From NCBI GenBank assembly GCA_041390305.1, contig JAWKQE010000003.1:186001-250000 (forward strand): 64,000 nucleotides of DNA, in the 5' to 3' direction. Positions 35,366-45,464 of the stretch are shown here, one piece after another. Made by a program: the position numbers and the translations under genes. Each line of letters starts with the position of its first letter. Positions within the stretch are counted from its first letter, which is position 1. The stretch comes from JACKCR01 sp041390305. Its GTDB lineage: Bacteria; Eisenbacteria; RBG-16-71-46; CAIMUX01. A model generated the notes under the pieces. That model was not told where the DNA came from. It did not search any database and worked only from the letters and a program-made list of their open reading frames with translations.

Positions 35366-38162
35366 GTGATCGATCCCCGCACGAGTTCAGCCGACGAGGT
35401 TGCACGCCTGCTGCGAGACGCCCCGCATTCCGTGGATGCGGGGGTCGCATCCTCCGTTCGGGACTGGGTGGCGCAGCGCGTTCTCTCGGACCCACAGCGG
35501 GCCTTCGAGATCGCACGAACCCTTCGTGACGTCGCGAACCAGTCGACCGATCCGGAGGCCAAGGCCCACGGATGGCGGTGCTTCGGGGACGCCTCGCTCT
35601 ATCAGGGTCGTTTCCACGAAGCCAGAGATGCCTACGACCTCGCGCGAGACCTCGCGCGAGAGGCTGGAACCGGTGGGCTTCTCGGGCAGATCCTCGTGGC
35701 CCAGATCGGCGTTCTTTCGACCCAAGGACGTGCCGATGCCGCGGCGTTGTTGGCTCCCGAGGCGGAGGCGCTGCTCGAAGGGGCCGGGGATCGTCCGTAC
35801 CTCGCCCGACTCCACATGAATCTCGGCAACGCCGCGTTCCATCGGCATCAATACCGCGAGGCCTACGAGCATTTCTCTCGCGCGGACCGCGAGTTCACGG
35901 CTCTCCGGGCCACGGACGGAATGACGCTCGGCCTCAGGATCAACCTCGGTGTCGTAACGGACGCCGCGCTTTCCAGGGTGGAGGAGGCGCGGCGGATTTT
36001 TCTCTCCGTGGAGGAGGATTGTGCACGGCTCGGCCTTCACCACCTCGAAGCGCAAGCCAAGTTCAATCGGGCACGCCTCGAGTCCCTCTGGGGCAACTAC
36101 CGCGAAGCGATCTCGCTTCTCGAAACGGCCGAAGCGATGTTCGCGAAAGAGGATGCACCGGACCTGATGGCGGGGACGCAGCTCACCCGGGCCGAGGCTT
36201 TCGTCGATCTCGGAATGCCGGACGAGGCGATCGATCTCGCGCACAAAGCAGGGGAGACGTATCGGGCGTGCGAACTCGAACTCGACGCGGCGGTGGCGGA
36301 CGAGGTCCGGGCACGGGCACTTCGGAGTGAGGGGCGGACCACCGAAGCCAGGCGTCTGCTCGATGGAGTGCGTGACTTCTATGAGCGCTCAGAGCTTCCC
36401 GTCGGCGTCGCGCTGACCGATCTCGAAATCGCGCGCATGGTGCGGGCCCACGCGGACCTGGTCGACGCGGAGGGGCGCTCCGTACGGTCCCTCCAGGTTC
36501 TCGAGGCGCAGGGGCTCACCGAGCCCTGTGCTCGGGGCGAGATCGTGCTCGCCGAGACGTTCCGCCGAATGGGAAGCCAAGAGCGAGCCGAGGAGGTGGC
36601 GGCAAGGGCCATCGCAAGAACGTCACAGCTCAATACGCGCACGCGGATCGATCTCTGGACAGTGGCCGGACGGATCGCGCGTGACTCAGGTCGACGGTAT
36701 TCCGCGCTCCGGAGGTATCGGCGGGCGATGGCGGAGGGTGGAGAGGGAACGGCACCTCACTCCCGGCGCGGAACTCAAGGCACGGGCGGCGGAACGGACA
36801 GACCGTGAAGGCTCATCGATCTCCTCGTCTCGAGGTGATCGTCTCAAGGCGGCGAACCTCTTCCGGCTCGTCGAGACCGTTCAGGGGAGACGGTGGAGGA
36901 GAGGACGAGCGCGTCGAACCGGAAGGGCGGAGTGGTCAGGCGACGCGCAGAGCTCGCGTCACTGGTGCGTCAGGTACAGAAGCGGAAGTCGACTCGATCC
37001 AGTCAGGAGCCCCCTCGACGTCGCCGGACTCTCCGGTTGCGCGAGCAGATCGCACGGCTCGAGTCGGAGATCTGAGCGGCGTGTACGCGTTCTTCCGCCC
37101 GGGGAGGCCGCCTCCGTGCGTGGACGAAGCTCCGAGGCCGCCAGGTCATGGCCGTCCTCAATCGACGGCATGCCATCGAGTCGTGAGCTGCAGAACCCTC
37201 CTGGCGACAGGTCAGGCAGTGATCGAGTACTTCCACACCGGCGACGGATCGTGGTGCTGGTGCTCCAGTCGGACGCGGCGCACTTCGCTGTGCTGGACGT
37301 CCATCCCGAGGCGATCCAGGCGATGCTCCGGGACTGGAACATGAGGCTCGAGTCGTTTGCGCTCCTCGCGCACGGGGCGTCCCGAACCTCGACTTCCAAT
37401 CGTCCCGCCTCGGACCATCTCCTGGAGCGGTTTGCGGGGCGCTCCTCGCTCCGTCCTCGGGAAGACTCGACGGCGTAAGAACCGTGTTCCCCACGGCAAT
37501 CTGCATCGAGTGCCGTTCGAGGTGCCTACGGATAGGCGGCGCGTATGTGGATGAACGCTTCCGGGTCCGTCGTCTACCTTCGGCCGGGCTTCTCGGCCGG
37601 GAAGCGGCGGCGCCCGGGTCGCGCCGCGACGTCGTACTCGTCGCCGTCCAGAATGGACCTCCGGGATCGAGCCGGAGGGCGCGCGATCGCCGAGCAATTC
37701 GGAGCCAGTCTTCCTCGATCCGACGTCGGAAGAGGTGATCGGGGTACTCGATAGCGCACGAACCGTGCATTGGACGACCCATGGAGTCCTTCGCGACGAC
37801 AACCCGCTCTTCTCCCACCTCACCACGCGAGACGGAACTCTTTCTCGCCGACCTCAGGGGCAGGCGTCTCGCGGTCCGAACGCGTCGTGCTCTCCGCTTG
37901 CGAAACCGGCACCGTGATCTCCGGACGATCGGACGATGTGGCCGGAGTGGCACTCGCGTTCCTGGAATGGGAGTGCAGGAACTGGTGGCCGGACTCTGGA
38001 GGCTGTACGATCAGGCGACTGTCGACTACATGACACGGTTCTGTCACGAACTCGGAGACGGCTTTGTTACGGCCGCACCGCGCTCTCCAAAGAGCGAACC
38101 GTACGATGCGGGCGTCCTGGGACCACCCTTTCTACTGGGGTGGGATCGCTCTCTACGGCTAA
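35366..38162 (+). CDS. TPR-CHAT caspase-like protease (CHAT half frameshifted)
   Basis: GTG at 35366. The first 480 residues are in one frame and consist of TPR-like repeats (for example HGWRCFGDASLYQGRFHEARDAYDLARDLA). A basic coiled region follows (LVRQVQKRK, LREQIARLES). The CHAT domain is spread over frames: DLSGVYAFFRPG, VIEYFHTGD, VLVLQSDAAHFAVLDVHPEA, VHWTTHGVLRDDNPLFSHL with the catalytic His near 37780, VVLSACETGTVISGRSDDVAGVALAFL with the catalytic Cys near 37900, ELVAGLWRLYDQATVDYMTRFCHEL, and closing HPFYWGGIALYG before TAA at 38160. At least five frameshifts lie after 36790. Catalytic residues are intact. It is the third gene of the sigma/anti-sigma cassette; cleavage of the anti-sigma is the hypothesis. 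Confidence 0.78.
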
Positions 38163-38505
38163 CTCGCTTGCGTTCTCGGGCGAACCGGCGTTCGTGAGTT
38201 GGGTAGCTGCACCTGCATCTGCGCGTGCCCCGCGCAGGGAACGGGCAGGGGCCGGGGGGCATCGCGTCCGATCGGTCCGTCGGCTGCCAGGACCAACCCA
38301 CTTTCTCGGGATCCCCTGATAGCACCGCCCGGCGACGCACCAGTACTTTTCTGCCTGCGGTTTGCGGCGCCGACTCCGCCGTCTCCGTGGCGAGCAGACG
38401 TATCAAACGGAGCCCCACCTCCCACGTTACTTCCAGGTCGGGTACTCCCGAACGATCGAGCCATGGGTCCCAACGGACCCGCAACGTCACGAACGGAGTC
38501 GTCTC
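38163..38505. other. Intergenic region before beta-helix gene
   Basis: About 340 bases. No gene on either strand has family support; long frames here are antisense to the flanking genes. No hairpin terminator or clear promoter was seen. Confidence 0.5.
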
Positions 38506-40441
38506 ATGTCGCCTGTAGTCTCCAGGGCCATCCTTGCCGCCGTACCTCTCCTGGTCGCCGGGACCGTCGCCACCGCCGCCACGGTGACCGTGAACGTCGG
38601 TACCGATCCGATCGACATCGACTGGCAGACCGCCACGATCGCGGATCTTCCCGGCCCTGACGGCGTCGTCTCGTTCTCCGAGGCGATGATCGTCACGAAC
38701 AACACCCCGGGACACGACACCATCGAGTTCGCGGTGCCCCAGAGCGACTGGCAGATGCAGTGGCTGCTTCCGGGACGCGCCGTCATCCAATCGAGCTACA
38801 CCTTCTTCTGGCGGGCCAACGACGAGGTGACGGTCGACGGGCGGACGCAGACCTTGTTCACCGGGGACACGAACCCGGACGGCGCCGAGGTCGCGCTCTT
38901 CGGAGGAGAGCCGTTCTTCAACGTCGACAACTGCGAAGTGTACGGACTCGACTATGGCGCGTTCACGCTGAACGGATCGAACTCGGTCGCCGAGGGCAAC
39001 ACCGGCGGCATCAACATCACCGTCTTCGGAGGGAGCGGTTCCCTCATCAAGGACAACGTCGGCGGTACGCTCAAACTCGATCGGTCGAGCAACAACGTCG
39101 TGGTCGGCAATACGTTCCTCCGTGTGCGAAACCTCGGATGGGTCGGAGGCGGACAGGCGAACGTCAACAACCGGATCGGCGGGCCGAATCCGGAAGACCG
39201 CAACTACATCACGGGACTCGGAACCTACAACAGTGAGGGGTATCCGGGAGGATTCTCCATCCAGCAGTTCGACGCGGTCGACACGATCATCGAGAACAAC
39301 TCGATCGGTTCGACTCCCGACGGGATGGAGAGCGGCACCCCGGCAGCGAGCGTGGGCATCCGGTTCGAGGGCGAGAACCACAACACAGTGATTCGGAACA
39401 ACCGGATCGCGGGCGTGCTCGGTATTGGCATCGGGCCGCACCACGCGGGCCAGCTCTTCGGATGGGCCCTGCTCATCGGCGGGAGCGGCTCCGGGATCGA
39501 GATCACCGGGAACACGATCGGTCTCAATGCAGAAGGGAGCCTCTCCTCGGCAGGCGTGATCGGTATCGACGTCGGTGCGAGCACGAACTCGACCATTTCG
39601 GACATCACGATCGGCGGGCTCGGAGCCGGAGAGGCAATACGATCGCCGGACACCGGTTCAACGGCATCTCGGTCGCTGCGAACGTTCCGCAGGCTCGGAT
39701 CGCTGGGAACTCGATCTACGCCAACAGCGCGCTCGGGATCGACCTTCTCTCGAGCGCCGGTGTCTACGGTGTCACCACGAACGATCCGGGTGACGGCGAC
39801 ACGGGCGGCAACGGCCTCCAGAACTTCCCCGAGATCGCGACAGCGACGGCCGTCGGCGGAAGCGTCGAGATCGAGGGCGCGCTCCACAGCCTCGCGTCCC
39901 GCGACTACACGCTCGACTTCTTCGCGTCGGAGGAGTGTGACGGCAACGGGTACGGCGAAGGGCGGCTCTACCTCGGCTCGTCGGTCGTCACGTCGAACGG
40001 GTCCGGTGATGCCGACTTCTCCGTCGTTCTTCCGGCGGTGGTCGGGGACGGTTGGGTCGTCACCGCGACCGCGACGCTGGAACCGATCGGAGCGACTTCG
40101 GAGTTCTCGCAGTGCGTGACGATCGAAGGTGGTAGTACGTCTTCCACGCCTCTCGACGTAGTGGTCTCGGGGATCCGGCTCGGCGCGAGCGTTCCGAGCC
40201 CGTTCCGGACGACGACGACGGTACGCTACGAGCTTCCTCCGCAGGCGAGGTGATCGACGTCTTCGACGCGGGTGGAAGGCTCGTGCGGAACCTCGAACGC
40301 GGCGAGCGCGCGGCGGGCGCGCATGAAGCCCAGTGGGACGGGCGGGATGGCCGTGGCGAGCTCGTCTCCGCGGGCGTCTACTTCTACCAGCTGGTTGCGG
40401 GCGGCGAGCGTCTCACGCAGAGGACTCTCCTCGTCAGGTAG
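38506..40441 (+). CDS. Secreted right-handed beta-helix protein with FlgD-like tail (two frameshifts)
   Basis: The ATG at 38506 gives a signal peptide MSPVVSRAILAAVPLLVAGTVATA. The body is a parallel beta-helix with repeated N-x-I/V-x-G-N-x-I turns (NNVVVGNTF, TIIENNSIGS, NTVIRNNRIAG, IEITGNTIGL, RIAGNSIYANSALGIDLL). A beta-sandwich follows (VEIEGALHSLASRDYTLDFFAS). The C-terminus is FlgD-like: VSGIRLGASVPSPF, IDVFDAGGRLVRNLERGE, SAGVYFYQLVAGGE, LLVR. Frame changes occur near 39640 and 40245. The fold resembles polysaccharide-binding or degrading proteins (NosD/CASH group), but no catalytic residues can be assigned. Likely surface-exposed. Confidence 0.78.
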
Positions 40442-40776
40442 TCGCGAGTTCGTCCGTGCGGTGGACGCGCGGCCCGCGCGTCCGGCAACGAGCCGGCAAG
40501 CGCGCGGGCCTCGACGGACACCGCAGGCGAATCCGCTGAGGTGCCGCGCGTCGGCAGCAGCGCGTGACCCGACACGCGACATGCGCTCCGGAGAAACGGG
40601 GCTCCGTCTGACCGGACGGGGCCCGATTCGTTCCCGCCGAGCCGCGATCCGATGTATCAGCGCCGCAGTCCCACCTCTCAAGGGAGGTGCGGGGGCGCGC
40701 TGGCGTGCGGAAGCCCCTCCCATCCACGAGGAAGGCTCGTGGCGAGCCGAGGAACACCGCAAAGCAGGAGGACAAC
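40442..40776. other. Intergenic region before first beta-propeller gene
   Basis: About 335 bases. It contains a GC-rich dyad at 40463-40483 and otherwise no supported gene. The promoter of the following gene should lie here; none is clear by eye. Confidence 0.5.
40463..40483 (+). terminator. GC-rich dyad after the beta-helix gene
   Basis: GGACGCGCGG-C-CCGCGCGTCC, 22 bases after the stop. It lacks a T-run, so termination is only probable. Confidence 0.45.
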
Positions 40777-42237
40777 ATGCACCTTCCTCGTCGAGTCGAT
40801 CGTTTTGTCAGGCAGGGGATTAGCGCTCCGGTGGGTACTCTCGTCCTGGCGGCCGGAGTCCTCACCGCGCTCGCAGTGGACAGCCCCGCGGCGGGTCTTC
40901 AGAACAGCGCATGGCCGATGCTCCAACGGAACGCGGAGCACGAAGGCCGCACCATGGCTCCGATCTCGAGCTCTCCCTCGATCGTTTGGAGTCAGGCCGT
41001 GACGGACTCGACGGAGTACTCGTCGCCCGCGATCGACCTCTCCGGGAACCTGTACATCGGAGACGTCGGGGATCGTCTCACCAAGGTCAGCCCTCAGGGT
41101 ACGGTCATCTGGAACTACGACACCGGCGGCAATCTCCGGCGGTCGTCCCCGGCAATCGCCGACGATGGAACGGTCTACGTCGGCTCCTCGGATGGCGTGC
41201 TGCACGCGGTGAACTCCGATGGAACGCAGCGGTGGACGTTCACCGCAGGTGGACCGATCAAGACGTCGCCCACGGTCGGAGCCGATGGCTCGATCTACTT
41301 CGGTGCCGACGACGGGGTCCTCTACTCACTCGACACCGCCGGCGCGATGCGCTGGTCGTACGCCACGAGCGACACGATCCGTTCCTCGCCGGCCATCCTC
41401 TCGGACACGCTGGTCGTCGTCGGAAGCAACGACGGAGGGGTCTACGCGCTCCGCACGGACGGAACGTTCCGTTGGAACGGCTTCACGGGCGGTCCGGTCA
41501 AGGCGGGAATCACGGTGGGTCAGGGAGACGACATCTTCGTCGCGTCCCAGGATCGTTTCCTATACGCCCTGCGCAAGCACGGGGCCCTCAACTGGTCGAT
41601 CTTCACGGACAATACACTGCGTACCGCTCCTTCGATCGGTATTCGGGGCGACATCTACCTGGCGCAGTCGAACGAACTCTTCTGCTATGCGGACGATGGC
41701 GACACGTCGTGGGTGGCTACGCTCCCGGCGGAGATCCTGGGCACCCCGATCGTGCACACGAATCCGCCGGATTCACTCGAGACGGTGATCGTCGGGGCGG
41801 AGGACGGCTCGCTCTATGGGCTCGTCGACGGCGACATCGTCTGGTCCGTCGCTCTCGGCGGGGCGATCCGCGGCGCCGCCGCGGTCGGTGCGGACGGCAC
41901 CATCTACGTCGGGGCGAACGACGGCCGGATCTACGCGCTCGGGGATGCCCCGGCGGGGCTGGCGGACGGCACCGGGGCTGGGTGGAAGCTGCAGGTCGGC
42001 CCGAACCCGTCCGTGCCCGGTCAGTCGATCTCCTTCCGAAGCCCAGATGGGACGGACGGCCGTCTCCTCTTCCTGGACCCGGCCGGAAGGCGGGTCGGGG
42101 AGGCCCAGCTGAGAGACGGTGCCGGCGTCTGGGACGGCAAGGGGGCTGACGGTCGGGACGTGGCTCCGGGTGTCTACTTCTACCGCCTGGAAGCTGGCGG
42201 CTCGACCGGGTCGGGCCGGATCATCCGGGTACGGTGA
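40777..42237 (+). CDS. Secreted PQQ-like beta-propeller protein with FlgD-like tail (copy 1)
   Basis: An intact frame of 486 residues; ATG at 40777 after CAGGAGGACAAC. After a signal region (VGTLVLAAGVLTALAVDSPAAG) the mature start is SAWPMLQRNAEHEGRT. Eight or so blade units follow with the pattern D-G-x-V/I-Y-V/F-G-x-x-D-G-x-L/V-Y-A-L, typical of PQQ-repeat propellers without enzyme residues. The C-terminus is FlgD-like: VGPNPSVPGQSISFRSPDG, GRLLFLDPAGRRVGEA, APGVYFYRLEAGG, IIRVR. It is a paralogue of the protein at 43999-45453, sharing runs such as GGNLRRSSPAIADDGTVYVGS. Terminator at 42272. Extracellular ligand or structural role unknown. Confidence 0.85.
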   Translation: MHLPRRVDRFVRQGISAPVGTLVLAAGVLTALAVDSPAAGLQNSAWPMLQRNAEHEGRTMAPISSSPSIVWSQAVTDSTEYSSPAIDLSGNLYIGDVGDRLTKVSPQGTVIWNYDTGGNLRRSSPAIADDGTVYVGSSDGVLHAVNSDGTQRWTFTAGGPIKTSPTVGADGSIYFGADDGVLYSLDTAGAMRWSYATSDTIRSSPAILSDTLVVVGSNDGGVYALRTDGTFRWNGFTGGPVKAGITVGQGDDIFVASQDRFLYALRKHGALNWSIFTDNTLRTAPSIGIRGDIYLAQSNELFCYADDGDTSWVATLPAEILGTPIVHTNPPDSLETVIVGAEDGSLYGLVDGDIVWSVALGGAIRGAAAVGADGTIYVGANDGRIYALGDAPAGLADGTGAGWKLQVGPNPSVPGQSISFRSPDGTDGRLLFLDPAGRRVGEAQLRDGAGVWDGKGADGRDVAPGVYFYRLEAGGSTGSGRIIRVR

Positions 42238-42271
42238 CGTTCGGTAACTGGTTCATACTGTGATGGTTATC

Positions 42272-42301
42272 GGCCCCCAGGAGGCTCGTCCTCCGGGGGC
42301 C
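42272..42301 (+). terminator. Strong hairpin after first propeller gene
   Basis: GGCCCCC-A-GGAGG ... CCTCC-GGGGGCC, 12 paired bases with one bulged A. It separates copy 1 from the glycosyltransferase operon. Confidence 0.7.
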
Positions 42302-42480
42302 GTCGAGTTTCGCTCGATCTCCTGCAATGCGCCCGCCCCCGCCCCGCCCCCGTCCCCGCCAGCACCTCACGCACGGCGAACAATTCCAACATCCTCGTAT
42401 CAGGTCGGTTTGCGCACCGCTCTAGAAGTCGACACCGCGCCGGTGGGCGCCACGTGACTGAACTCCAGGGGAGATGACAC

Positions 42481-43869
42481 ATGCCGGAACCTCGCTCCAT
42501 CAGCCGCCGGGTGCTCATGTACTCCCACGACACGTTCGGACTCGGTCACCTCACCCGCACGCTCCGCATCGCCGAGGCGATCCAGGCGCGCTACAGCAAC
42601 GTTTCGATCCTCATCCTCTCCGGGCTTCCTGTGGCGCCGTACCTGCCACTTCCTCCGCGCACCGACCTGGTCAAGCTGCCGTCCGTCCTCAAGTCCGGAC
42701 CCGAGCAGTACCAGTCGCGGGACCTGGACGTGGACTTCAAGCAGATCCGGGCCATCCGCAGGAGCGTGATCAAGAGCACGGCCGAGACCTTCCGGCCCCA
42801 CGTCTTCCTCGTGGACAACGTGCCGCTCGGGATGAAGGGCGAGATCCTGCCCACGCTGGAGCTCCTACGCGGAAAGGCGAAGTGCGTCCTCAACCTGCGC
42901 GACATCCTGGACGAGCCGGACGCGATCCGGGAGCGGTGGAGTGACGATGGTGTCCACGCCGCCCTCGACCGGTTCTACGACGCGATCCACGTGTTCGGTG
43001 ACGAGCGGATCTTCGACGCGATCGAGGCGTACGGCCTGCCCGTAGAGAAGACGCAGATGCTCGGGTACGTCACTCCGAACGACCGCGTGCCGTCCTCCGC
43101 GCTTCCGTTCGTCAACGGTACGGCGCGTCCGCGCAAGGTCCTCGTGACGGCGGGGGGCGGCGGTGATGGACTTCCTCTTCTCGAGTCGGCGATCTACGGC
43201 CTGGCCGAGGTCCACGAGCGCGGCGAGTACGAGATCGACATCGAGGTGGTGACGGGTCCTCTCATGGAGGACGAGGCACGCAAGACCCTGCTCGTGGCCG
43301 CCGCACAGGCAGGGGCGACGGTCCTCGAGTTCGTACCGGACATGCCGGGCCGCATGCGGTCATCGGACCTCGTCATCGCGATGGCCGGCTACAACACCTG
43401 CTCGGAGATTCTCTCCTGCGGCGCGGCCGCTCTTCTCCACCCGCGCACCCATCCTCGACTGGAGCAGAAGGTGCGGGCGGATGCGTTCGAGTCGCTCGGT
43501 CTGGCCCGTGCTCTGCCCGGTGGAGAGCCGTCTCCGTCCGCGATCGCCGATGCCGTGGACGCGATCTTCCGTGACGGTCACCGTCTCGACGAAAGCGCGC
43601 TGCCCATGCTCTCCGGCCAGCGCCGGTCGGCCGAGGCTCTCTCCGCTTGGCTGGAGCCGACCTCCGAGAGTGACCCGGCCCCCGCTGGTGGTGGTCGGAT
43701 GCGCATCGAGGATGGTGGTACGGACGTGTCGGGCGGGCTCCTCGCTCAGGCGTTCTCCGTTCCCACGGGCCGGGTGGATGGAAAGGTCTCCAGAGCGTCT
43801 CGGCGCCGGATCGGCCTCCGGTCCACCTGGGTGCCGCCATGGCCCGGAGCGATCGCAGCCTCCGTCTGA
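42481..43869 (+). CDS. GT28/MurG-like predicted glycosyltransferase
   Basis: An intact frame of 462 residues. N-terminal Rossmann start ISRRVLMYSHDTFGLGHLTRTLRIAEAIQARY is the usual opening of MurG-like predicted glycosyltransferases. C-terminal nucleotide-sugar half: KVLVTAGGGGDGLPLLESAI, VLEFVPDMPGRMRSSDLVIAMAGYNTCSEILSCGAAALLHPRT, ending LGLARALPGGEPSPSAIADAVDAIF. The last 70 residues are polar and of unknown role. First gene of a run with glycosyltransferases and an ABC exporter ending at a terminator at 54294. The acceptor and donor cannot be told from sequence. Confidence 0.85.
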   Translation: MPEPRSISRRVLMYSHDTFGLGHLTRTLRIAEAIQARYSNVSILILSGLPVAPYLPLPPRTDLVKLPSVLKSGPEQYQSRDLDVDFKQIRAIRRSVIKSTAETFRPHVFLVDNVPLGMKGEILPTLELLRGKAKCVLNLRDILDEPDAIRERWSDDGVHAALDRFYDAIHVFGDERIFDAIEAYGLPVEKTQMLGYVTPNDRVPSSALPFVNGTARPRKVLVTAGGGGDGLPLLESAIYGLAEVHERGEYEIDIEVVTGPLMEDEARKTLLVAAAQAGATVLEFVPDMPGRMRSSDLVIAMAGYNTCSEILSCGAAALLHPRTHPRLEQKVRADAFESLGLARALPGGEPSPSAIADAVDAIFRDGHRLDESALPMLSGQRRSAEALSAWLEPTSESDPAPAGGGRMRIEDGGTDVSGGLLAQAFSVPTGRVDGKVSRASRRRIGLRSTWVPPWPGAIAASV

Positions 43870-43998
43870 TCGGGCAGCGGCACGCGGACGGTCCGGACGT
43901 GCCTGGCCTCCACGATCTGACGCGATCGTCGGATCAACGAACCGAGCATTGGACACAAACATCGAGGGCGGAACCGCCCCGAGAGGAGACTACGCATC

Positions 43999-45453
43999 AT
44001 GTGGGACGCGCGGGCGGAGCTTGGACGATTCGCAATCACTGGAACGGTGGCCTGCGTGCTTGCAGCAGCTGCGTTCGTCTGCGCCCAATCAATCGCGATG
44101 GCTGCCGGCCCGCAGGACAGCGCGTGGCCGATGTTCCACCGGAATGCGAAGCACGAGGCTCGTTCGACCCAGCCGATCGCGAACTCGCCCTCGATCCTCT
44201 GGTCCGCTCCACTCACCGGGGCCGCCGAGTTCTCTTCGCCGGCCATCGACATCGACGGCAACATCTACGTGGGCGACCTCGGCGAGCACCTCAACAAGTT
44301 CAGTCCGGACGGAACGCTCCTCTGGTCGTTCGACACCGGTGGCAACCTGCGTCGCTCGTCTCCCGCGATCGCCGATGACGGGACGGTCTACGTCGGGTCT
44401 GCCGATGGCCATCTCTACGCCCTCCATGCTGACGGATCGCTCGACTGGACCTTCCAGGCGGGAGCGGCCGTCAAGACGTCCGCGACGATCGACGGCGAGG
44501 GCAGCATCTACTTCGGCGCCGACGACGGGAAGGTCTACTCCGTATCCCCGGCCGGTGCACTGGAGTGGTCCTACGCGACGGGAGACACCGTTCGCTCCAC
44601 GCCGGCGGTCCTCGACGATGCGTTGATCGCGTTCGGCAGCAACGACGGTGGCATCTACGCGCTCGACACCAGCGGCGCACTCGTTTGGAACGGATTCACC
44701 GGTGGCCCCGTGAAAGCGGGCTTCTCCTTCGGCCAAGGTGGGGACTTGATCGCTCCTTCGCAGGACGGATTCCTCTACGCGCTGAGCCCGTCCGGCTCCC
44801 TTCAGTGGTCCGTCCTGACCAACAACTCGCTCCGCTCGACGCCTGCGATCGGCATCACGGGCAAGATCTACGTGCCGGTCGACGACGAACTCCACTGCTA
44901 CCACGACGACGGCAACCTCAGCTACTCGGTCGCACTCGGAGGCAAGATCTTCGCGTCGCCCGCCGTCTACACGGACCTGTCCGACTCGACGGAGACGGTC
45001 GTCATCGGCTGCGAAGACGGAAACGTCTACGGAATCCGTCTCGGCCAGATCCTCTGGACCGTCTCCGTGGGAGCACCTGTCTACTCGTCCGCGGCCATCG
45101 CGGACGACGGCACCATCTACTTCGGTGCGAACGACGGGAACCTCTATGCCATCGGTGGGGAGACCGCCGACGCGCCGGACTCGCCCGTCGTGCTCGAGGG
45201 GGGTGCGCCGCAGGTGCTGAGCCGGAACCCGGTCCGCTTCGGAAACTCCGTCTCCTTCCGGCTCCCGAGTGGGGCCGACGGGTTCGTCTCGATCTTCGAC
45301 ACCTCGGGCCGGCTCGTGCGCTCTCTCGCGGCGCGGGAGGGCGAGGTGAGCTGGGCCCCAGGCGCCGACGACGCCCTTGCGGGCGGCGTCTACTTCTTCC
45401 GCTGGGACGACGGCCGGCAGTCCGGTGACGGCCGCGTCGTCGTCGTTCGGTGA
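43999..45453 (+). CDS. Secreted PQQ-like beta-propeller protein with FlgD-like tail (copy 2)
   Basis: An intact frame of 484 residues; ATG at 43999 with GAGAGGAGA upstream. Signal region TGTVACVLAAAAFVCAQSIAMAAG, then DSAWPMFHRNAKHEARS. Blade units as in copy 1 (GNIYVGDLGEHLNKFSPDG, GGIYALDTSGALVWNGFTGG). FlgD-like end: LSRNPVRFGNSVSFRLPSG, VSIFDTSGRLVRSLAA, AGGVYFFRWDDGR, VVVVR. The two copies keep the same blade order, so they arose by duplication, with the GT28-like gene between them. The downstream lipoprotein gene begins within 12 bases. Confidence 0.85.
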   Translation: MWDARAELGRFAITGTVACVLAAAAFVCAQSIAMAAGPQDSAWPMFHRNAKHEARSTQPIANSPSILWSAPLTGAAEFSSPAIDIDGNIYVGDLGEHLNKFSPDGTLLWSFDTGGNLRRSSPAIADDGTVYVGSADGHLYALHADGSLDWTFQAGAAVKTSATIDGEGSIYFGADDGKVYSVSPAGALEWSYATGDTVRSTPAVLDDALIAFGSNDGGIYALDTSGALVWNGFTGGPVKAGFSFGQGGDLIAPSQDGFLYALSPSGSLQWSVLTNNSLRSTPAIGITGKIYVPVDDELHCYHDDGNLSYSVALGGKIFASPAVYTDLSDSTETVVIGCEDGNVYGIRLGQILWTVSVGAPVYSSAAIADDGTIYFGANDGNLYAIGGETADAPDSPVVLEGGAPQVLSRNPVRFGNSVSFRLPSGADGFVSIFDTSGRLVRSLAAREGEVSWAPGADDALAGGVYFFRWDDGRQSGDGRVVVVR

Positions 45454-45464
45454 GGAAACCAGGG

